Of a DNA stretch of 64,000 nucleotides, positions 24,949 through 37,861 are shown piece after piece (positions within the stretch are counted from its first letter, which is position 1; each line of letters begins with the position of its first letter). A program made the translations under genes and the position numbers. A model generated the notes under the pieces. It was not told the origin of the DNA. It saw nothing but the letters and a program-made list of their open reading frames with translations, and did not search any database. The stretch comes from Athene noctua (lineage: Eukaryota > Chordata > Aves > Strigiformes > Strigidae), in assembly GCF_965140245.1 (NCBI RefSeq), contig NC_134040.1, positions 31,634,143-31,698,142 of the forward strand, given 5' to 3'.

Positions 24949-25589
24949 ATTTTACATCAACATCATTTTACTCCATTCAATTTCGCTTCTCATCAGCAAG
25001 GCACCATGGGTTTTTTTAAATCCTTAGATTTTTTTACCTCACCTTCTAAATCATCACTGCAGCACTCAGTTTTATTCTAAGGTTAGATTCCTTTCTAATT
25101 TATATTGAGACTGTAAGAATAAAAAACCCAATAAGGTATTTAGGCCTTAATAACTTGTGCATAAGAATTAGAGGAGAATATCCAAGTTCTATAAGCAGCC
25201 AGAAATGAGTCCAAAGGGAAGACTCTCAGGCTCCTGAAGATACTGAAATTAGAAGAGGACTTGCCCCAGGAACTTTGCACACGCAAAAGAGTGGCAGGAT
25301 CAACAAAAATTTCTGCACATATATTCATGGCTGATGTAAAAGGCCCCTCGCCTGTACCAACACTCCGAGGACGGCAGCTTCCTCCAGTACCCAGACTGCG
25401 CCCTTCTGGAGTGTGGAGGCGAGTTCTCTTGCTCGTCCTAAGGAGCGTCACAGGGCCGCTTCCCCCTGCGCTCTACTAACCGCCGTCACGCCGCTAGCGG
25501 AGTGACAGCCTGGACAAGACACCGTATCGCTGTTACAAACGCTCGTAACTCTTATCTGCTGACAAACGAACCGCGCTGACTGACAGCTC
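24949..25589. other. EXOC1L upstream flank
   Basis: GC content climbs from AT-rich to CpG-rich between about 25300 and 25600. No gene or repeat was identified. It may contain proximal promoter elements of EXOC1L. Confidence 0.4.
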
Positions 25590-26480
25590 CTCTCGGGCCG
25601 CTGCCCCTCCCGTGCCTACCGTGCGTGCCCCTTACCCCCTCAGACTGTCCCCTCCGGCCGGGGGCGGCCCGGGCCCGCGCCCCGACGGCACCTCTGCCCC
25701 GTCGCGGCCGCCGGGACCTCGCTCCCCACCGGCGGGGCAGCAGCGCCGCCCCCGGCCCTCTGAAACGGGAGCGTCCCGCCGGGGCGGGCCGCGGGCCCCC
25801 TTCGGCACAGAGAGGGCGGGCACGCGTGGGGCGGGGAGATCCGCGGCCCGGCCTTCCCCCGCGCCGGCGGCCGGAGCCTTAACGGCTGCTGGCCCCGGCG
25901 GAGCGTGGGGCTGGCCGGCAGGGAGCGGGGCCCCGCCTGGGGCCGGTGCTGGCGATGCCTCCCCCGCGGCTGGGGGCCCCGCGCGGCCGGGGCGCAGCCT
26001 CCGCCGCGGTGCCCCGCGGGTGCGGCGGCTGCGGGGCGCGGGGCGCCGGTACCCGCCGCTGAGCGGCTCCGCGGGGCGGGGAGGGGCGGGCGGGGGCGAT
26101 GTCCTCGCTGGTGAAGGAGGAGCTGGCGAAGAGGCTCTTCGGGCCCCGGCGGCAGCGGCTGCACGAGTTCATCGAGGTGGAGGGCTCGGGCGCCGGGCGC
26201 TGCTACCTGTGCGCCGCAGGTACCGGGTAGCCCGGCGGGCGGGGCGGCAGGGGCAGGGGGTGCCCAAGGGGGGCACCGCGGGTGGGTGCGTGGGGACGCG
26301 AGGGGGAGCGGGGCAGCGGGCAGCGGCTGGGGTCGGGGCAGCGGCAGCCCGGCGGCGGGGTCCCGGCAGGGCCCCGGGGCGGCTCAGCCCCCGCCCGGCC
26401 CGCAGGAACGGCGCTTTCTGCCGCCTCCGGTCCGTACGGGCTTGAGCCTTGGCACCGGCGGGGAAGCGGGGCACTTCCCA
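25590..26480 (+). promoter_or_regulatory. CpG island over the EXOC1L promoter and exon 1
   Basis: Very GC-rich, CpG-dense sequence with many GGGGCGGGG-type (Sp1-like) boxes, enclosing the EXOC1L start codon at 26099 and its splice donor at 26220. I see no TATA box. Long open frames on both strands here (up to 277 codons) are a by-product of few AT-rich stop codons. The transcription start is probably within a few hundred bases upstream of 26099. Confidence 0.8.
26099..26219 (+). CDS. EXOC1L: EXOC1L coding exon 1
   Basis: Encodes residues 1-40 plus the first base of codon 41, ending GCCGCAG before the donor GTACCG. It is GC-rich because it lies in the CpG island, which makes its amino-acid content (Gly, Ala, Arg) unusual for the family around residues 28-34. 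Confidence 0.9.
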
Positions 26481-29400
26481 CGCCACTGCTGGAAGCGCTC
26501 GGGACGCGGCGGTGCTGCGAGTGCCTCACCTGCCTCTGAGAGAGCGAAACCGAACTCCAGGTCTAACCAGTTGTCCATGGGAAAGCAGAGCAATACGTTA
26601 ACGCTGCGGGAAGCGTTTGTAAATTTTAGTGCTTTTGCACTATCCCTGGTCTAATATCCTACATCTTGTCCCCATTTCTTTGGGAACAACGAACTAGACC
26701 TGCGGTTTAAATACATAGACATTTGGGTTAGTAATTAGCACAAACCGTGACTAAAACAAGATTGCTGTGAGTGGTAAATTTAATTATCTGGTTCTTTACT
26801 AAATTTGATTTCAACAGTATCTGTTTCATAGCGCTTTTAGAAAAAGTTTCAGAAAAGCTTGTCGGTTTTGTTTGTTTGTTTTTTTTAATTTCACTACACT
26901 GAAAGATACAAAGAGCAATGCTCTCATCCCTAAGTAGGTTGATTGGAATGCTTCTCCCAGTCTCTTTCCTCTTCAGGTCCAAAATACATTTAACAGGTAG
27001 AAATAATCTATGTACTTGAGACACAGATTGGGTTAATATTCAATATGGGATGATGTCAACCATATTCTGTGATCATTGTCTTTCTAAACATCTGAAATCT
27101 TTACCATATTTAAGTTGTTTTACAGATTACTGGAAATACTGAACAAGCTATGCTCCCTGTGGTCATGTAATTTTAGTAGAACAGGCTTTGTATTTTAGAA
27201 CTTGTAAAAGTAGTTTTAAGAAATTGATTCCTGAACATCATAGAACTTCTAAATGTACAGAAATACCAACCTGACTCATAGCTTATAAAGCTATCTGGTA
27301 GAAGTATGTTTAGTTGCATGTGGTAGATCTAAACAGTTTGTTGTTATGAAACATCCAAAGAGGAGAAATAACATTATGCACCTTTAAAATCTTCACTAAA
27401 AATTTCTTTTTAAGGTTAGACGAGAACAAGCCATTAAAGAAAGCCAGATTAATTGACAGGAAGTCTCTGAAAACATAAAGGAAAAATTATTAGAGTATTA
27501 AGAGTGGGATCTCTCTGGTATCCAATATGAAAGTCTCTTAATATATTCAGGCAAAGTCAAGTAAGTGGGGGAGTAAAGTGGAAATCTGATTCTGAAAGAT
27601 GGGTTACATCCGCCTGCCAGCAGCTACTGTCATCTGCTGTGATTCTGTAGGAGCAAAACACATTAGCTAAAATCTTATTCCTGCAATGCAACCATAGCAT
27701 ATGCCTGTTGATTTCAAATTACTGTAACAACAAAAAAACCCCAGTCAAAATATAGGCAAAACTTTAGAAGTCTATGCTTTTTGAAATCTATATTACAACA
27801 ATATCTTGGTGTGGATAACTGAATAATCTTATTTTTGTGCTATATGTCCAACATTATTTCCCATACTTTTCACAACAGCAAGTCCCAGATCTTGTGTGAA
27901 GGCAATAGTATCCTTTCACTAAATGCTTTATAAACCCTGGAAGAATGTACAGCTTAAACGCAGCCACATTCTGGTATTTTCACAACCCAGTATTGGTATG
28001 CCCAAGAAGAACAGTAAGGATAACATCATATTATGCACAGAAAAAAGTGTTCAGTCCATGGAAGACCTGAAGAAATAGTTTGTGCTCTATGAAGGCATTG
28101 CCATAGCCATGCCCTTGCCAAGAAAAGCTTTTAAAGTTCAATAGAATGACATGGTAGATCTGTGCTCATGTTCTATATAAAAAAATTACATTTTCTTTAA
28201 CTGTGTTAACTGAGTACAAGAACAAGCAATATCTAAAATGCAGGAAAGTAAAGAATTTTTTTTTTTTTTTTTTTAAAAAGTCCACCCAAGTTTCACCACT
28301 GGGCAGGACACGCTCCTGGTTTTGTTATTCCTAACACATCTGTGCTCTGGTCTTATATCATATGATTTCTGCTTCTGCATGAGGAGTAGGAAGGTGTCAG
28401 TGTGTGGGACCTGGGGGTAACCAGGACATCCCCTTGTATTTCTCACAGGACTGGGGGCTTTGGGTCTTGGTCTTGTTTCCTTTTGTTTGAACTCTGAGGG
28501 AGTCAATGTATTCTCTCACAAGCAAGCAAACAAACAAACAAAATGGGAGAAACTGAAAATATGAAGAGAACTTTCTAAGATTAGCCTACTGGATTTGCTT
28601 GCAAATGAAAACCACTGTAACTTCTCCATAGAAGACAACACAGTGCTGGCTCTTTGGTTAAAAATCATTGAGCAACTATGATGGATAGGACCAGAAAAAA
28701 AAGCAACAATGATTTGTATTTCCCAGGCAGGGAAGCTATCGGCTGAGAGAAATTATAATTGATTTATATATTTTCCACTGTTTTTCTTTGCAGTGGCAAG
28801 AAGGCATATCTTCAATATATAACCTTTGTCTTTATTTAATAACCATTTTCTTATAAACAGGTGAGAAGTAAGAGATGCTTTAACAGGACTAAGATAAAAT
28901 TAGTCAGGTTTCAAAGTTAAGGCACAATTTAAAAATTAAAGAATTTTGTTCCTGCATCGGTAGCCTTGTGCTATGATGTCAAAATGCTCCTGCCGGACAT
29001 AGGTGACATCTCACCCTTACCTTTAGGCTACAGGGTGGCGTGGGAAAGTGGTCTGCCCTGCAGCCATCATACTGGATGTGCAGGAGATTGTTCAGGCTCC
29101 TTTTCACACTCATTATTGTGCAACAGAAACCCAATCTGCTATGCAGTGCTTAGTGTAATCAACCCATAATGGTAGTTATTGCAAAGAATGTCTTCATGCT
29201 CTTTTTACTCTCATTTCCCATCTAAGTCAGAAAATAGTAAAGTTGCCCTGGGCAACCTGAAGCTTTAAGAAATATTGTTTATGTTATTTTTGTTAAGTGG
29301 CCTACTTATATATTTTATAGGGAAATAAGGCTTTTGCTTTAAAAATAATAATGGTTTTGTAAGATAACTTCATCCACAGCATGGAAAGTATAGCTCAAGT

Positions 29401-31997
29401 CATGTAAACGCAGAACATTGATAGCGGTTTTACAATTTTCTGACTCCAGCACTCCAAAAGGTTCCCCCTTGAAGTAAGCAGGATAAGTGGATTATCCATA
29501 CAGATTCAGTGACCGAATTAGGCTTTCACTGCATTACTAGTGAATTCAGCTGAAAGGCTTTTGCATGGACAAGATTCTCTTTTCATGGGATGGGTAAGGT
29601 AAATCCTAAATCTACTAAAAACTGAGAACATGGTGCTATTCCTACTACCTGAGCAAAATAAAACTGTTATGTTCAGTACAGCCCAACACAGCCTTGCCCA
29701 TCATCATTTAAGTTGCTATCTAAAATGTAGTTTGATTAAGTCTTTTATTACTGGAACTTTTGGGAAGTACTTGCTTGCATATCTAAACTATTTTTTTCTT
29801 GCAGTGACTAAAAGTGAAGAAGTAGAAATATGTATGGTTAAACACTTGCGAGTAGATCGAGAGGAGAAATATGAAATAGTTGAAAAGTGGTTTTTGAAAG
29901 ATCTGCAGATGATTGATGGAAAAGAAGCAGATACTGTACGTGTTATGTATTATTAAATACATATATTAGAGTATACATTTCTTGTGTTGCAATTTGGGAT
30001 TATTGCAATTAATGCAATTAAAATGCATTGTCTGAAAAAGAAGATTATGTAAAAACCAAAATAAATCAAACCTCCAAGGAATTTTGGTTTTATTGCATGT
30101 GAGAAGCTCCATATCACATTTGCACTGTTGTGGGGGGAAAGGGAAGGAGAGAATTTCTTGTTGTGTTCATTTCTCCAGTTGAGATCTGAGGGACAAGCTG
30201 GATGTTTTCTAGTTTGTTCATCATAACTGGGAATAAAAGTTCTCCACCTGCAGCTTCTAGCGTAAACGAGTTAATTGCATAGATTTTCATGCATATTTGA
30301 AAACAAAATTTTGTTAACTATTTTTATGGAGAATGTGACCCAGTCATTTGAATGTATGAACCTGTTCTCTATGTGACAGTGTCTTGCAAGTGCATGGTTT
30401 AGTGTACCAGCTCACAAAGTTGTGCCTCTTTCACATAGCTTGATCTCACATCACTTGGATCAATTAAATAGTTGTGTATTTGTGTATGTAAACATGAAAT
30501 GGCTTTGGCTAGATCTGGCTGACTTACTGATAAAAAAGTCCTAATCTCAGATACAACTTCAGAAGGGTAAAACGAGGCTGCAGTAGTACACTATAGAACA
30601 ACACCAAAAGTAGAATTAAATCCTATTTTACAAAAGCTGGAAGAATATGCCAAGGAGAATATATTACTACATGTAGGAGAAGCCATTTTAAGAGTCACCT
30701 GTGCATAATAACGTAGTCCAGGAAAAAAAATTACTTTTTTCCCATTGAATGTGCTTTCAAATGAACATAAAATATAATTCGGATTACATTATCCTAGTGA
30801 AGGACAAATCAAGAGCCCACAGGAAAGGTTTCAGAGCCTCGCCCCAAGGAAAATGACAAACTGTGGTTATTCTCCTTCTGTCCTGTGCACGTTATCCTCA
30901 AGTCTGAAACTAGGAACTTGGGAGACAGAGGAGATGGGCTCAGGTTCAGAGTATCCCCGCACCCTGCAGTTTAGGCCAGAGGGGGAAAAATCCCCAAACC
31001 TAATAATACTTTACATCCTTTCTCCAAGTCCTGGAGATGTTCCTGTCCTTTTCCCAGCCAAAGCAGCCAGAGGATTTCCTCATCTCTTGCCTGCATGAAT
31101 TTACTTTAGCTTTTTCCTGAAGAGTTTCGCTAAAATATCCTTCAGAGATGATTCAGCCTTCCACAACTGGAATGATCAAAATCTATCTCATTTTTCATTA
31201 AAGAAAAGCCTAAATGAACCTCAAACTCATAATTATAGGGTGATTAACACTTCTATAAATATGCCTAACAGTTACTCATATCCATAGAATTTACAGAATT
31301 TAGCTGCAGCTAGGATTGTGCCAAAGAGCCAGAAAGCACAGAGAATTACAATTTAGGCAGGAAGAGCAATCAATATTCTTCTTCTGACAGGCATATACAA
31401 GTGCTTTTCATATAGTGTGTTTTAGGCAACATGACAAATTGGTTCATTTCAAAACATTGTATAATCCCAATAAACTGCTGCATATCACTTGGGCAAATTC
31501 TGGAAGTTTTACTCAGGCAAAACTCCTAATGGCAAAGAATAGCAGCTAATTATATATGGCTACTTTGTAAAGTTTTAAAAGACCCTTTAGTATGAATAGC
31601 CAAAATACACAAAGTCCTTTAGAGTCCATCAAACTGAGAAAAAGCCCTGAAGGTAGCTGGGCAGAGAACAACAGACTGCCATTCTAACATCTGTAATGAA
31701 TGTTGTAATTTCATTCTCTCTCTGTTTTTTCAGGATAATCCATATTTTGATATGCACTTCCACAGAGTCTACAATCTGGAAGCATATAGTTGTGCATCTA
31801 AATATACCTTTGCTCGAACACTAAACAAACTGAATGAAATGTACCTTAAGAAGGACTTGAAGATTGTGAACTTTGATGACACCTACCTAAACGATGATTC
31901 AATCTGGTCATCCAACAATAGGGATTGCTTAGTACTTATGAGGATATGCTTCTACGCTTCCAACCTTTTATGTCTCTCCCTGTGTCCTTTGTCCTAA
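26099..31997 (+). CDS. EXOC1L: EXOC1L, exocyst complex component 1-like (3 exons)
   Basis: Exons 26099-26219, 29805-29935 and 31734-31997 splice to 171 codons, close to the roughly 172 residues I recall for human EXOC1L. The protein is essentially the Sec3/EXOC1 N-terminal PH-like domain without the long exocyst rod. It starts MSSLVKEELAKRLF. The match to EXOC1 includes CYLCAAVT against CFLCATVT, LKDLQMIDGKEAD against LRDLAVVDAKDAV, and NPYFDMHFHRVY against SPEFDLHFDKVY. Both introns use GT-AG and have phases 1 and 0, as in EXOC1, and the middle exon is 131 nt in both. The ATG has a G at -3. The last 34 residues have no EXOC1 counterpart and end in a cysteine-rich hydrophobic tail. It lies 10.3 kb upstream of the EXOC1 start codon on the same strand. 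The molecular role is poorly known; membrane or phosphoinositide association is inferred from the fold. Confidence 0.93.
26220..29804 (+). other. EXOC1L intron 1
   Basis: A 3.6-kb intron running from GTACCG to a T-rich tract and TTGCAG. It holds a T-rich tract at 28257-28274 and an (AAAC)n-type microsatellite at 28521-28542, and otherwise nothing recognised. Confidence 0.85.
28521..28542 (+). repeat. Short (AAAC)/(AAGC) microsatellite
   Basis: A few copies of AAGC passing into AAAC repeats within EXOC1L intron 1. Confidence 0.7.
29805..29935 (+). CDS. EXOC1L: EXOC1L coding exon 2
   Basis: 131 nt. The acceptor is a T-rich tract ending TTGCAG and the donor is ACT before GTACGT. It encodes residues 41-84 (VTKSEEVEICMVKH to KEADT) and has the same length and phases as EXOC1 exon 3. 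Confidence 0.93.
29936..31733 (+). other. EXOC1L intron 2
   Basis: A 1.8-kb GT-AG intron ending in a CT-rich tract and TTTCAG. No repeat or other gene recognised. Confidence 0.85.
31734..31997 (+). CDS. EXOC1L: EXOC1L terminal coding exon
   Basis: Encodes residues 85-171 and the stop TAA at 31995-31997. The first 53 codons align with EXOC1 exon 4, which splices at that point. EXOC1L keeps reading for 34 more residues, ending in CLVLMRICFYASNLL and CLSLCPLS. Confidence 0.92.
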   Translation, partial: DNPYFDMHFHRVYNLEAYSCASKYTFARTLNKLNEMYLKKDLKIVNFDDTYLNDDSIWSSNNRDCLVLMRICFYASNLLCLSLCPLS

Positions 31998-34900
31998 AGA
32001 TGCATTTTCTAACATTAAGAAGACTGGTTGACTTTCACTGACCAGCATTTCATAAATAATCTGATCAAAAAGATAGTAAGTGATATGCAGTATCTGCTTT
32101 TTAACGTTACATATAAGTAAAAAAATGGAACATACATTTTACATAAACAATTGACCATTTATTTGCATATATTAGGAGAGCCTCACTCTGGCAAAAACTG
32201 ACAAATATATGAGACTTTCAACATAGCACCAGTAATTCTCATGGTCAGTGGTGATTACTTATGTAAGTAGAGCTCAGCAATTGCTCATACGTTCATAGAG
32301 GTATAAATTATCTTCCGTTAATAGCTGGAAAACTATTTTAAAACATTAAGAGCATTAACAGTTATTTTTTACATCCTAGAAATAGAAAAAAGAAAGCAAC
32401 CAAGTGAGTTCTGTACAAGAATGATGCACATTTCCACTTTAACTCCATTAAAGAGATCATGCCTCCATCAATACAAGAATCCAACCCACATCCCGATGAA
32501 TTGGAGTTTTGCATTCAGGTACCATGGGACCAAGTTTTCACCTTTTGGCCTTTCCATTATTTGTGGTACTTAGAAAATGAACATTCTTAAGCATAATTGC
32601 TTTATATATCAGATGTTTCAGAACTTTTTTTCTTTTATATCATTAACATAATCTTCCTGGCACTTTATGTATATGAGCAGACCCAGTTAGGAAACAGAAA
32701 TTATTTGCTCTACCTCTGAACCAAGAGTTAACAAAATATTATGTAAACAGCAGTTGCTGGCTACTACAGTTTCTTTGTAGACAAGTGGTAGACTTTTCAA
32801 AATTCATAGAATTATGAAAATAATTTTTACCAGTTTATAGCTATTTGTTGGCATATTCAATGCACCACTTAAGCATGTATTAGTAGAGTTACTTTAACAT
32901 GGGTTGGAGTCTACTGAGTGGTTTGGAAGATCTCACCCGTAACATAAAATAACAGCTGGACTTGTGACAGCATGGTATTACAGTAGAAACAGAGGACGAA
33001 TTAAACCTATATTGAACAAGACCTGAAGAGGAACAATGTTGACAATAAGAAGCACAGTGATATTGCCCAGTGTCAGTCAGCTAAGCTAGCTGGCTGCTCT
33101 TCCCGTAGCCAACAGAGAAAGAAATGCCAACCCAAAAGGTGATTGGGAGAAACTTCTGGTCAGAACATCCTGCAGGAGAAAATTTGCTTTCCTGTTTAGC
33201 AGCCAGGAGAGTACAGGGAGACTAGCTGTGGACTAAACCAGCTACATTCCTACAGCTGACGAATGTAAATAGCTCCTAGGAAGTCATGAGCTGGTTACTG
33301 TCCTCTCTCAGTACCTGCCATCTGTAAAATGGGATAGTTGCGCAAGGGTACTGTGACTCGTACTTCACTGTTGTCTTTCACAGGGACTCCCACCTTTGAA
33401 AACATTTGTGTAAATGTACTTTGGATTCAAAGTTGAAGTAACATCAAATAAGGAAGAATATATTTGAAAAACTGTATATAAAATGTACAGTTTTCTACGT
33501 TACTTTTAAAATGTTATCCTATTGCTTGTATATAGGAAAGGCCATAACTTTGATTAGCTAATCTTCAGAAGCTATATATTTATTCTAAGCATATGTCGAA
33601 AATTACATTCATTCTAATAGAAATCTTAGTAATTATGCATTATCTTGTCAGTTGTGAAGGTAGTTTATGTGGGTAACACAAATCTTCTGGAATTTGTAAG
33701 AACTTAAGTCTTACATTTGCCACCTAAATACTGTTAGAGAGAAGGACTGTATTTATCGTAATTGTTTATGAAATGCAGTTGTTCTTTTCAGGCTGTCTTT
33801 GGGATAATTCAGTGCAAGGATGTGTGTTGTAACATGTGGTACATAGCTACTGCAACTATTTGCCCAACATCCAGGTTCCACAAAACCGTCTTCAGTAGCA
33901 AGTATAAATCAGACTACTGTTATATATGATACATTGTCGTGTTTGGACTGTGTATTAATTGTAGAGGTTACAATGTTTTCTGTAATGTTTACAAATTCTT
34001 TGCTTAATAGGCACAAGGAAATATTTTCTGGGTGGAAAAGCTCCCGTCTTTCATCTTGTAATTGTAAGAAATACATAGAACCTCTAATACTAAGCACTTC
34101 AGAGCATTCTTATGAAATAAAGTACAGGTGTAGTGAATTCCTGACCAATAATTGTATCATCTTAGAAACGGGTAAGCTAAAAATTACTGTAATGTTCAAC
34201 AGTATTTAATGGACTTGCATCAGTAGTTTATATCTTTCTGTTCTTGTACTGTATAAACATTAAGTTGACTACATTAGAAGACAAATAACCCTGCATTTTA
34301 TGTGGAATTATATGCTATTAAAATCTGTTTGGCATTTCTTCTGTCTGATAAAATAATATTTCAGTTATTCTTCATTAAGTGATCAGACTAAGCAAAAGGA
34401 AAGAAGTCCATGTAAATTATTTCAGTTATTATCAAAAGGAAAAATATTTAAAAGATCTTTGTGGACCTAATCTAGGGACTCCTTGCATTTACACAGTTCT
34501 TTGTAAGATGTCAAATACCAAGACACCATGTAATTGCTAGTGACCTGATTGCACTATGGAAAGTCTTTGTCCTGAAATGCAGGAGACTGTCACTTGTGGT
34601 TAGTATAGCACAGCTGCACCACAGGAGATGAAGAATATGCTACATTATAAATGGAAAAGGTCTGACAGGCTAAATAGTACATCGTGCAGTTAATGCAGAA
34701 GTGTTTCCTACATCACTTTTCTGACATTGCATATACAGAATACAGTTTGAAATAATTAGTCTGCTTCTCCTGGAAGACTTCTCTAAAATAGAGTAGGAGT
34801 AAACTTACAGGAGTAAAGGGTTATTGCAAATGGATCTGTAGCTTTCTTATAAAAGATTTCAACTAAATGATGAATTAATATGTGGGATTGTGGATATAAT

Positions 34901-37559
34901 GTGGATTTTCTTCAGAACAGAGGAATTGTTACCAGCCATATCTGTTGCAGAAAAAGAAAAATATGGCAGCCTGAAAAGGAAGAAGAGTGATAGTGAGCAA
35001 ACAGAACTTCACGCTTGTTTAAGAGGCAGAGAGAGAATAGAGGTTTTCATAAAAGACAGATTATGTTTTTTTCCTAAGTGTATTTTTTTAAACTCTAACC
35101 AACATCAGAACTAAAAATACGGGGAGACCTATGACAAAAGAATTTGAGAATATTTTGTATGTAGCATTTATCACTATCAGATATGTCGTATTCTATACTT
35201 AAAAAAGCCCCCAACATCAGTTTCCTGCAGCTCCATGCTATAAAAAAAGCATTTAACATTATCATTCAGATACGATAGTTCCATATTAACCAAAAAGACA
35301 CTGGTGATATTCCACTGGAATTCATGGATTTAAGATAATTCTCACAATCGAAGGACCCATGGCCTTATATTTAAAAGAGAAGGACTTTTCCTCTGTGTTT
35401 ATCTTTCAGGATAACTAATCTTTTCTTGCATCTTAAATTAAGCTAATACAAATCAATGCAGAATTTTAAAAATAATTTTGGAAGTGAAACAGAACAGGGA
35501 GGGGAGCCTGTTCTGGACTGTGCCTTAGAGGTTATTTCCCCCTATTCTTCTCCTTTGTATGTTGGAGTCATACATAAAGTAACCCACCTCTTCCCAGTAA
35601 AAGCCTGTACTACTTCTTTCCCTGTCATCTACCTATTCCCCAATATTTTCAGTAATTTTCATCATATAAATCTATAATTATTGCGGTAAACTGAGGGATT
35701 GTATTACATAATTTGTAATATGTCATTTACAAATAGTTTATCATGCGTTGAAGTCAGCATTGGAAGATCAAAGCCCCTTTCTAAAGAGCAACTGTGGGAA
35801 GCTGAAGTAGGAGAGGAGGCAATAGCACTGTGCATCCTGTAAGATGATCTCATGTCAGTTTTAACATGTGTAACTACATTTTAGCATGAACAAACTATGG
35901 GTTTTTTTTGTTTTGGTTTGTTTTTTTTTCTGCCCTGAAGCAAAATTAACAGCTAAAGATGAGAAACTAGAAGGGTTTTGACCACCACCAAACAAAAGCT
36001 TTATGAAACCCTGTCCAATCTTTTATGGCTGCCTTGCCCAGTCTTTATAGATCTAGCCACAGACAGTTACACTTTTGTGGCTGAATTGAGAAGTTACCAA
36101 ACTGTAACTTCTCTTTTAACCTTGGCCCTCATGAATGATAAATTATAGAAGCATACATCATATTGTTTTGTAAGTCAGAAATAGAAGTCCTTTCAGCAAG
36201 ACTCTATTGTTCAGTCATGTTTAGTGCTTTCAAACAAGCCGAAAAATTATATAGGAATGATGAAATCATTTTTACATGTTAAAAGTCCATGTTTTGGCTA
36301 TTTATAACAATAACTTGGAAAAGATGTCTTCTGTTGTTCTTCATGGGTCATGGCCTGGTTAATAAATTTTATTAACCATACGTTAAAGGCATACTGATGT
36401 ATTAATGTGAATAAATCACGCAGTTTGAGTAATCTGCAATGATTTCAGCCTTCCCTTAATTCTGTATGCAAGCCTCGAGGAAATACTATATTAATTTACA
36501 TGAATAATGCTAAAAATGCATGTAGTATCTTGATCATGTGGAGAACTTCTGTCACAGTGAAGTTTGAACTGGAAGGTAGTTCCAGTTCTCAGTAAAATCA
36601 GCAGTGGCCCAAGTAGCTACAGCCAGGTTTGGACATCATTTCTCATGGTGAGATTCCAAATCCTAAATGTCACTATCACTAGTCACAGAGCAACATTTCC
36701 CTCCGAATTATCACTGCTGTCAAAGACTGTCAGTTATTAAGGGTGCTTCTGCTTAGGGGTAAAGCCAAAATCTGAATGCTTTTCACTGAAGTTATATTAA
36801 TCCTGAAGCTGTGGCCAAATTGTATTACAGTCATTCTGTTGCAGCTGCACTTGTAATTTGAAATTCTGAGATTCTGTCATGTTGTAATGTGTTGTATCTT
36901 TCAACCGTGGGTATATCTGCATTTCTTTTGTGAGTACACTTGTCTCCTAAAAGGCATAAAACTTCTTAATAACTCTGCCATGAGGTCAGTTTAGGACACA
37001 GACATCAGAATCAAGCTGACATGAAATTGGTTTTGCTTTTGGTGCAACCCATGTTATTTTTCCCATGTCATTTTGCTCTTCTGTTACAAGCCCTTTGAAG
37101 GCAAGAGCTCTCCCATCATACCAGCATGTGAAACACCTCTTGCAGGTTGCAGTACAGAGATCTTACTTGCTTTTCTTTCTCCACCCTTCTTGCTGATTTG
37201 GTTTATGCCTTGTAATTACACTGTAGGGTTTTACCAAACAGCTGAACAGACCTACCCATTCCCAGCTACTGGAGGGAGCTTCTTCTCCTCAGCTCTTTAG
37301 AGCCTGGTGAGGATTTTCAGGCTTTTTCCTTGTTTCTTCCCCTACCTGAATCAACCCACCTGAGTTGGGCAGGGCCTGCCTCAGGAACGCGCACGCAGAC
37401 ACAGTGGAAGGGGGACCACCCTTTCCAAGGCACCGCTAAACACCCTCTGGGGTGCCTTCACCACCAGAGAACCCCTGGGCCTCACGGGGCGCTGCCAACC
37501 GTGTCACCGGCAAGGCCCGGCTCAAAGCAGGCCCGGCCATTCACAGTTGCCACTCCCGC
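31998..37559 (+). other. EXOC1L 3' UTR and EXOC1L-EXOC1 intergenic region
   Basis: 5.6 kb without a recognisable gene or interspersed repeat. The EXOC1L 3' UTR occupies an unknown length at the left. T- and TG-rich tracts lie near 35900-35930. GC content rises from about 37330 toward the EXOC1 island. Short open frames here look random. Confidence 0.5.
34116..34121 (+). terminator. Candidate EXOC1L polyadenylation signal AATAAA
   Basis: The first canonical AATAAA I could find downstream of the EXOC1L stop, 2.1 kb away. ATTAAA variants occur earlier (for example near 32446), so the real 3' end could be closer. Position only; no transcript evidence. Confidence 0.25.
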
Positions 37560-37847
37560 CTAGCAATGCTGCCTGCCCGCCCCGTCGGCTTGTAGTGCCC
37601 GGGCCGGCTCGGCACCGCTGCTAGGGCCATGGCACCACGCCGGCCCCGAGGCGGGGTGTGAGGGAGCAGCCCCTGACGCCGCGCCAGCCCCAGGCCGCTC
37701 CGCTCCGCCTTCGCACCCCGCGCCGCGGGCGGGTGCCCGTTCCGGCCGCGTGCCCGTTCCGGCCGCTCCAGGCGTTACGCCCTCCCCTCCGCCAGGGGTG
37801 CGCTGCGCGCGCGGGCGAGTTTCCTAGCCGGCCGTCTCGCTGCTGGC

Positions 37848-37856
37848 GTCACGTGA
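37848..37856 (+). promoter_or_regulatory. E-box GTCACGTGA (CLEAR/USF-like) in the EXOC1 promoter
   Basis: GTCACGTGA followed by G matches nine of ten positions of the CLEAR element bound by TFEB-family factors, and it is also a good USF or MYC/MAX site. Which factor uses it cannot be told from sequence. Confidence 0.5.
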
Positions 37857-37861
37857 GCGGA

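Noticed and set aside
1..25000. Search for neuromedin U (NMU), the expected neighbour of EXOC1L in other vertebrates
   Set aside because: I could not see any NMU exon. It is probably further left, outside the window.
25612..26445. 277-codon open frame and several others on both strands at 25.6-26.5 kb
   Set aside because: CpG-island composition has few stops. Only the 26099-26219 exon has homology and a splice site.
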